Assembly: GCA_001692895.1 (NCBI GenBank)
Contig: KV748294.1
Location: 3,370 to 67,369, forward strand
Direction of reading: 5' to 3'
Length of the DNA stretch: 64,000 nt
Source of the DNA: Cenococcum geophilum 1.58
Taxonomy: Eukaryota; Ascomycota; Dothideomycetes; Gloniales; Gloniaceae
Below are positions 57,417-64,000 of this stretch, piece after piece (position 1 is the stretch's first letter; each line of letters begins with the position of its first letter). Under the pieces are notes generated by a model that ran no database searches, was not told the DNA's origin, and worked only from the letters and a program-made list of their open reading frames with translations. The position numbers and the translations under genes are program-made.

Positions 57417-57745
57417 AGAGCTCTGCGGGGGAGCCCCGCACAGAGCTCTACTAAAGCTTAGCAAAAGCTCCGCACGAAGCTCTACGGAGGCTCCGCTCGA
57501 AGCTCTGCGGAGGCTCTGCTTGAAGCTCTGCGGAGGCTCCGCTTAAAGCTCTACGGAGGCTTCGCTTAAAGCTCTACGGAGGCTCCGCATAAAGCTTTAC
57601 ACAAAGCTCTATATAAAGCTCTACACAAAGCTTTTATATAAAGCCTTTGTAGTAGAGCCGTTATATATAGAACTGTTATACGTAAAGCTGTTGTGCAGAG
57701 CCTCCGTATATAGAGCTTCGTATAGAGCTTTATATAGAGCCTTAG
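57417..57745. repeat. Hairpin followed by degenerate 12-14-bp minisatellite, third locus
   Basis: A strong hairpin (AGAGCTCTGCGGGG at 57417-57430 with its near-complement at 57434-57449) starts an array of GCTCTACGGAGGCTCCGCTT-type units. These resemble the GCTCTGCACGAA minisatellite but have diverged. Orientation switches within the block: GCTC words to about 57,620, then GAGC words to about 57,740. The block therefore looks like an inverted pair of arrays. Confidence 0.7.
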
Positions 57746-59392
57746 TAAATACCTTTAGCTTTCCTACTAATTAGATATCTTCTTTCTACCTTTTTATTTA
57801 TATTTCTCTTTATATAAAATACTATAAAATAAAATAAAAATAGGAAAAAAGAGAGAAGACCCAGTAGTTTAAATTTAGTAACTTTTTTCTACTTCTTATT
57901 ATCCCCTAGTTCCATAATCCGATCCTTACCCTCTAATACTCCCGCTGCCGCCACTATAGGCTAAGAATTTATATTATATAACAAATATTGAGCTCTATAA
58001 TCCCGCCACTTATAATTTCCACAGCACCCACTATAGAACCCTAGGAGACTCTAACATTCAGTAAAGGGGTAAGGGCTTACTAGACGACGTAAAGTCGCCG
58101 TATAAGCCTCGTAAGGCTAGTATTAATTAGCTCTCTGCCTTATATAAGTAATATAGATTACTTATAGTTATATTTAGAGACCTACGGCTCTAAATTAGAA
58201 TTATATTTATATATAAGGGCCTCCCTATCCATACCTACCTCTCTAACACACCCCCAACCTAAGCCTCTACATTAATCGCTAGTAAAGCTTCTACCCTCTC
58301 TTACTTATCCTAAGAGTAGTTAGTTATATAAGTATATTATATAGAAAGGAGAGTTTACTTATAGTATGGTAATATTACCAGAGAATCTATTATACGGTAG
58401 GACAAGAAGTATACTAGATAATTATATTTCCTAATTCTTAATAAAGGACGATATTAGTAGGATTTAAACTTATAATCTATTAAGTTTAAAGTTAGCATAT
58501 ATTTACCTATGCTACCTATATACCTTTAATGGTTACCTTTTACCTAAAATTATTTTATTTATATACCCCCCTACCCCCCTTTAGTATTATATAACATACC
58601 CCTTATATACTTTCCCTTATACGATTATAAGAGAATACTTAGAATCTTATAAGCTGCCTAGTCCTTCGCGCATTCTAATGCCTTAAGTATTTATAGAGTA
58701 GTACTCGTACGATCCCATAGAACGCGACATTAAAAACCTAAAAATACTCTCTTTAGCTTATTGCTTATTCTAGGTATTAAGAGAACTTCAATTATAAGCT
58801 ATAAGAGTTATGGAAATCTTATATACTAAAGAGGCTAGTTTTACTATTATATAGCTATTATATAGCTATTAAGCGGAATTAGATTTTTATTAATGTAGTT
58901 ATTAAACTTATTTAAACTCTATAGATAAGTATATTTTAAATAATACTAAAGATAAGCCTTATAGAAGGCAGAGAGATTTTCTTTAGACTCTAAAGGCAAC
59001 CTTTAAGTTTTCTTAGTTATGTATAATATAGTTAAACCTAAAAGTATTGCTTTCTTACGGAATCTCTCCTAGAGCTTTTATACGCTAAAAAGCTTCTTTT
59101 TTCCTTTAACGGTAATATAATCGTTCTAATCTTTTAAGAAAGCCGTATAACACTCTAAGTTAAGAACTCGTGCCGCTAGATAGTAGGGAGAATTATCTAG
59201 CTTCTTAATGTACTTTATAAGCCTTTCCTTAGTATATTAAAGTTAAGGAGTTATAAACTTATCCTTAGCCTTAGTAGCTATTACCTATAGAAAAGTTAGC
59301 TAAAGAAATATTAAGAGTATTATATAATATACTAATACGGTCTATATTATATCCTTAAGAATATTAACTAATTCCAGAACCCTCTCTAGTAT
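57746..59392. other. AT-rich RIP-decayed DNA with a tRNA-like relic
   Basis: No intact gene. At 58447-58520 the minus strand carries a tRNA-like stretch described among the findings. The remainder is decayed repeat of unknown type. A C-rich run lies at about 58,565-58,580. Confidence 0.5.
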
Positions 59393-59812
59393 TATTACGG
59401 ACGCTTTAAGTACGATATTACGACTACTAGGAGAGGAGTCGGAAGAAGCTAGTTGGTTAATACAAGTATAGTCTAGGATGGAACCCGTGGAACTATATAA
59501 CGAGAAATAGTAAGCGAGGTCATATAACATGCTATGTATTAAACGAGAGGAACGAGAGGAACTTACGTACCTTACGTATAACACGTATATCACGTATAAG
59601 AAGGATTTTATAGGAGTATAGTTGTGTATTTAAGGACCCTTAGTCCCTACCTAGATAGTTCCTTCCTTATAGTAATTCTTAGAATACAATTAGAGTTAAT
59701 CTATTAGGTAACTACTCCACTAGTTATTATTATATTATTAACTTTCTATATTACCTATATACCTAGCCTATTAACGGGTCTACCGTAGTTCTTACTACTA
59801 GACCCTATTACA
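59393..59812 (+). repeat. 5' LTR of the second chromovirus copy
   Basis: About 420 bp, reverse complement of the 426-bp LTRs at 7.6 and 15.2 kb with many C/T and G/A differences. It begins TATTACGGACGC and ends TTACA. Confidence 0.8.
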
Positions 59813-60153
59813 CAATTACTACCTAGTTACGGTATTAAAAGTTAAATAATATACCACCAAAAGCAGCCATAATAACGCCATTAACGGCAGCAACGAGCTT
59901 AGGGTTAGGTAATAACACTAGTATAGTAGATACTAACTTGCAACTAGTTACAGTTAAATAGTTATAGATAATAGTTAGTTAGTTAATAGATAATAACACA
60001 GTACTTAAAAATAGGGTTAATGGAATAGGAGTAGCTAAGGTTAAGTTACCTTTAATTAAACAATTCTTAGGAGAAAGATTAAAGCTTAAAGGATTTTTTA
60101 TATAAATGCACTTTAAAGTTATACAGGAAGGAGTAAAGTTAGTAATACCTATG

Positions 60154-60384
60154 TGTCTGTACGAGTAGAGGTTATAAATATTGTATTAAATGGATGGCGT
60201 AGAGCGTATACGGTAGGGGCTGTATGCGTAGCGTAGGTCACCTAACTACCTACGGCCCAACAGATAGCCCGACCTTTACTACCCCTTTCTTTCTCTTTTG
60301 GTAGACAACGAAGAAGACACGAATGAATTAAAGAACCTGTTACCTCATATTGCAATTACAGTACCCCCCTAGGTGATACCGACA
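60154..60384. repeat. Left 231-bp LTR of the compact element
   Basis: Matches 62164-62394 along the full 231 bp with about a dozen transition differences, mostly C/T and G/A. Confidence 0.85.
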
Positions 60385-60428
60385 CTAATTAGTTGATATC
60401 ATAGATTAGCCAGGTGTTATTACGAAGA

Positions 60429-60720
60429 GAGATAATACGCAATCACTCCTACTAAGGCCCGTCGATCATGTAGCGTTTGCTAAGGAGAACCCTTCCTATA
60501 TAGGCCCTAGGAACTTAAAGAACCGACTCCTACCAAGGCTTCGTTCGGTTTGCGTCCATTACGCAAAATAACCACTTAAGAGACAATACGCGATCGCTCC
60601 TACTAAGGCCCATCGATTACGTCGCGTTTGCTAAGGAGAACCCTTCCTACTAAGGCCCTAGGAACTTAAAGAACTAGCTCCTACTAAGGCTTCGTCCGGT
60701 TCGCGTTTATTATATAAATT
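60429..60720. repeat. Tandem duplication, period about 151 bp
   Basis: Two adjacent copies share the word order AATACGC, CTCCTACTAAGGCC, TTTGCTAAGGAGAACCC, CCCTAGGAACTTAAAGAAC, with period 151. They lie just inside the left LTR of the compact element. Confidence 0.75.
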
Positions 60721-62163
60721 AATACCTAGTACAACCTCTTTACTAAGCTAGTACACCTTAGTAGCGTTAGCAGCACCTACCTACCTATAATCCCAACACT
60801 GTTTGCTACCTTTATTGCAGATCCGCTACGTTAAAAATTACGTTAATAATACGCCCTAAACGCTAGCGTATCCCCTTCCCTCCTATGGCCTTTGCAAGCC
60901 ACGAACACTATAATCTACGCCAGTTATTATATTAATTAAACGTCTAAACTGGGCTAACGGAATAACCCTAACTAATAAGACTACTGCGGAAGATATTACT
61001 AACTATATTAATTTTAAAATTAATAAGTATACTAGCTATAACTTTAAAGATAAAAGCTTATAGGATTTATACTAAGAGGACTTTAATAATTTTAAGGTAT
61101 AAACATTTAAGGACGCTAATAGGTTTGTAATTAAAAGACTTAAATAGCTACTCCGACGTAATAGAGTATAGGTCTTTAATAAAAAGAGCAAGTTAGTACT
61201 ATAAGCACTATATAACGTCGCTTATAAGGACAACCGTACGGAATAGTTAGATAAAGAAATTAAACTATTTATTAATAACGAAGGACCCTTTAATTCGTAT
61301 GCCATAAACTACCGCCTTAAATCACGTTCATTAACTCCCTTAATATTGTCTACTGCTCTAGCTTTAGCTGTCTTAAATGACCTTCCTATAGCCGAGCTTC
61401 CCTTACCTATAAACGTTACAGCTTTGCCTGCATAAGCTCCGCCTACATAAGCCTTATCCGCGTAAGCTCCGCTAGTTTTACCCTCTTCCTTAACTAAAGC
61501 TAAGGATCTATGGCAGCTAAGCTCGCACAAACCTCCGCCTACGCAAGCCCCGTCTATATAAGCTCTGTCCGCGCAAGCTCCGCCTACGCAAGCCCCGTCC
61601 GCACAAGCTCTGTCTGCGCAAGCTCCGCCTATAAACGTCACGGCTCCGTCTACAAACGTTACGGTTTCCTTAATAAACGTTACAGCTCCCTCTATAAATA
61701 CCCCTATAATACCTTAACCACCTATTGCATCTATACCCCAGTAAGCTGCACTAACTGCTACTTAACAGTAGCACTACCCTTAAACACCCGTTGTACTTAT
61801 ACCCTAGTAACCTACCTAGTAATAGTATAATTTTTAGCAGCCTACCTAGTAGCAGCAGTACGACCCTTGGCAACCTAGCTGACAATAGTAACTAAACCTA
61901 GGAGGAGGAACAACCTTATATAATGCTTGGTTATCAGCCCTTCTACCTATTTTCCCCTATAAACACCCTAGTAACACCTTATACGCGCCTACCTATTTCC
62001 ACTATAATATCCGTAATATCCGCAACGATATCCGCAACGTCTGTAATATCCGTAATATTCGCAATACCTAAAACATCCGCGATTACTGCCCTAAGCACCT
62101 GTTGACCTATATACTTCTCCTTTATACTTTCTTACCTTCTTTCCTTTTTGTAAATGTTGCCAG

Positions 62164-62394
62164 TATCTATATAAGTAGAGGTTATAAATATTGTATTAGA
62201 TGGATGGCGTAGAGTGTATACGGTAGGGGCTGTATGCGTAGCGTAGGTCACCTAACTACCTACGGCCCGACAGATAGCCCGACCTTTACTACCCCTTTCT
62301 TTCTCTTTTAGTAGATAACGAAGAAGACACGAATGAATTAAAGAACCTGTTACCTTATATTGCAATTGCAGTACCCCCCTGGGTGATACCGATA
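62164..62394. repeat. Right 231-bp LTR of the compact element
   Basis: Partner of 60154-60384, followed directly by the duplicated target CTATA and then by the chromovirus gag region. Confidence 0.85.
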
Positions 62395-64000
62395 CTATAG
62401 ATTAAATAGCGTACGCAGGATTATTCCTAATAGAAAGGGCGCTTAAATGGTTTAAACCCTATCTTACGGAAATACAGAATAATGGTATAACAACTACTAA
62501 TTAGGAGGTATAATATATGTTTATAAGCTGGACTAGATTCGCGGAATAATTAATATAAATATTTAGGGACCTAGAAGTAATAACTATAGTAAAAAGAAAG
62601 CTTTAGGACCTAATATAGCAAACCTTAGCAATTAAGTATATAACCTAGTTTTAGACATTAGCTATATAAGTTAAATGGAATAATAAGGCGCTTATGGTAT
62701 AGTATAAATAGGGACTTAAGGCAAAAGTCTAGGATATAATTATTCTAATAGAAGATATAGATACCCTTAGGGAATTAATAGATTAAGCGATTAAGATTAA
62801 TAATAGGATCTTCCAAAGGGAATAGTCTAAGAAAGGTTAGGATAGAGTTTTATAGTTATATAAGGTGTAAAGTACGTAATAACTAAAGCTAAATTAGAAA
62901 CTATAGTATGGCGTAGAGCTAATAGACCTAAGCGGTACCAAAAAAAACTATAAGAGATAGAGAAAATAACTATAAAAACCTAGAAGTTAAGGATTAAGTA
63001 ATTATAGGACTAAAAAGCATAGGCTAAACTAAGGATCTTAATAGTAGAAAACGTTTAAGCGGACTTTATAGTAAAAGTAATAGTTTAAAAATAGAGCTTA
63101 CATAAATTGCGGAAAATAAGGTTATTTTACTAGAAACTATAAAAGTAGTTAAAGTTACTATGTAGTAAAGGGAACTAGACTAATAGTATATAATATATAC
63201 GTATAGAGGGATAATAGTATACTATAAGGAATAAAAGAGTGTTTAATTAAAAGCTTTACGTTTTGTTATAATAATATATACTAAATTTATAAAGACGCTA
63301 AGTATAGTGTAAGCTATTGGCTATAAAAGCTAGAGTTAAAAGGACTTAAAAAAACTAAAGAGTTAAATAAAGAATAAGATTAACTCTATAAGCTAGATTA
63401 AAATATTACAGTAATATATAGATAAAGATTAGTAACAATAATAATAGAGTTAGAGTACTTATTAATTAATAGTAATAAGGTAAAAAAGGGAACTAACTAG
63501 GGGTATCTAAACCTTAATAATGTAATAGAAGTAGAGACCGAAACCGCTATAAAGCAAGGTTTAGTAATAGGTATTATAACACCATTAGATACGATATCTA
63601 TCGTTTTATAAGATAAAAGGAGTAATATCTAAAGGTAATTAAGTAAGTAGATAACTGCTAGTGCTAGCTTACTACTTAATAAAGGCAAAAGGCTAAAGGC
63701 TTAAGATTTTTAAAATAAGATAAAAGATAACTAAGATTCTTAAAATAAGATAAGGTACGCTTAGGGACCTATAACAGACGATAACCGATAGAGTAGAGTA
63801 ATGGCTTAGTTTAGCGATATATAAATAAGCTTAGGACGAAGTTTCCTAAAGGTATAAAAATTTTAAAGCGAGATAAGTAAGATTTAAGACTCTTAAAATA
63901 AGATAAAAATACTAGTAAAGCCTAGTTAGACTAAGGCTAGAGTATAGCTTAAGAAAGAAGCGAGCTTAGGATTAAAGAATCTAAGGGACTAAGAATTTAG

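Larger units (their letters stand above)
60154..62394. mobile_element. Compact 2.24-kb LTR element inserted in the second chromovirus
   Basis: Two 231-bp direct repeats (60154-60384 and 62164-62394) start TGTCTG/TATCTA and end GACA/GATA. They are flanked by CTATG and CTATA, a 5-bp target duplication with one G-to-A change. The internal part is only 1779 bp, too short for gag-pol. It has a gag-like decayed frame (about 60,960-61,320), then a repetitive Ala/Pro-rich stretch (about 61,430-61,690), and no reverse transcriptase. It is best read as a non-autonomous LTR retrotransposon that needs a helper element. Orientation is not certain. Confidence 0.8.
59393..64000 (+). mobile_element. Second chromovirus copy, plus strand, incomplete at window end
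   Basis: The LTR (59393-59812) and the internal region match the reverse complement of the chromovirus at 7625-15654. After the insertion at 60154-62394 the gag region continues (62395 onward matches the first copy just inside its 5' LTR side). A zinc-knuckle remnant (A-xINCGK-GYFTR) lies at about 63,096-63,146. Sequence ends between gag and protease. It is RIP-decayed with frequent stops. The 3' LTR lies outside the window. Confidence 0.85.

Overview
The window looks like a piece of a filamentous ascomycete (Pezizomycotina) genome. The genes have short introns (about 48-190 bp) with fungal splice signals. The gene set is typical: ATG8, RPN8, PEX16, HEM13, NCE101, an APE2-type aminopeptidase, a Cdc50-type flippase subunit and a SWIRM protein. 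Both flanks are AT-rich, TpA-rich decayed repeats, as left by repeat-induced point mutation (RIP). The class cannot be decided from sequence alone. Exon structures below were worked out by eye from splice signals, reading frame and family similarity.

Left flank (1-23,460): nested, RIP-decayed mobile elements. Two tandem 3.8-kb units (4492-17370 and 17375-23460) carry, on the minus strand, a broken gene resembling the NDC10 domain-II family (Crypton-related). Unit 1 is interrupted by a LINE-like insertion with a 14-bp target duplication (4986-6003) and by a full-length Ty3/gypsy chromovirus with 426-bp LTRs (7625-15654). Unit 2 is interrupted by a 2.28-kb element with 14-bp terminal inverted repeats filled with tandem-repeat arrays (20365-22643). 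The sister unit preserves the empty site for all three insertions. A 12-bp minisatellite occurs at 3.5 kb, at 21.5 kb and, as a degenerate form, at 57.5 kb.

Gene island (23,650-56,712), in order: broken C-terminal remnant of an amino-acid/choline-type permease; large Myb-like/WD40 protein with a CxxC-rich C-terminus (+); secreted M43 metalloprotease broken by a poly-G tract and a second frame slip (-); Cdc50-family protein (-); SWIRM protein (-); a gene-poor 3.6-kb GC-rich stretch; SWIM zinc-finger protein (+); RPN8 (-); PEX16 (-); HD-domain hydrolase (+); uncharacterised three-exon gene (+); a doubtful small membrane protein; APE2-type aminopeptidase with 11 exons and an ATG-less mitochondrial-type leader (+); NCE101 (-); ATG8 (-); HEM13 (+). 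PEX16/HD-hydrolase and ATG8/HEM13 are divergent pairs sharing intergenic promoters. The island is mostly housekeeping (proteasome, peroxisome, autophagy, haem, lipid flipping) and shows no biosynthetic cluster.

Right flank (56,713-64,000): palindromes, a degenerate minisatellite, a tRNA-like relic, and a second copy of the same chromovirus in the opposite orientation, running off the window end. It is itself interrupted by a compact 2.24-kb LTR element with 231-bp LTRs. The most novel material is the nested-repeat archive, especially the inverted-repeat element that carries tandem arrays.
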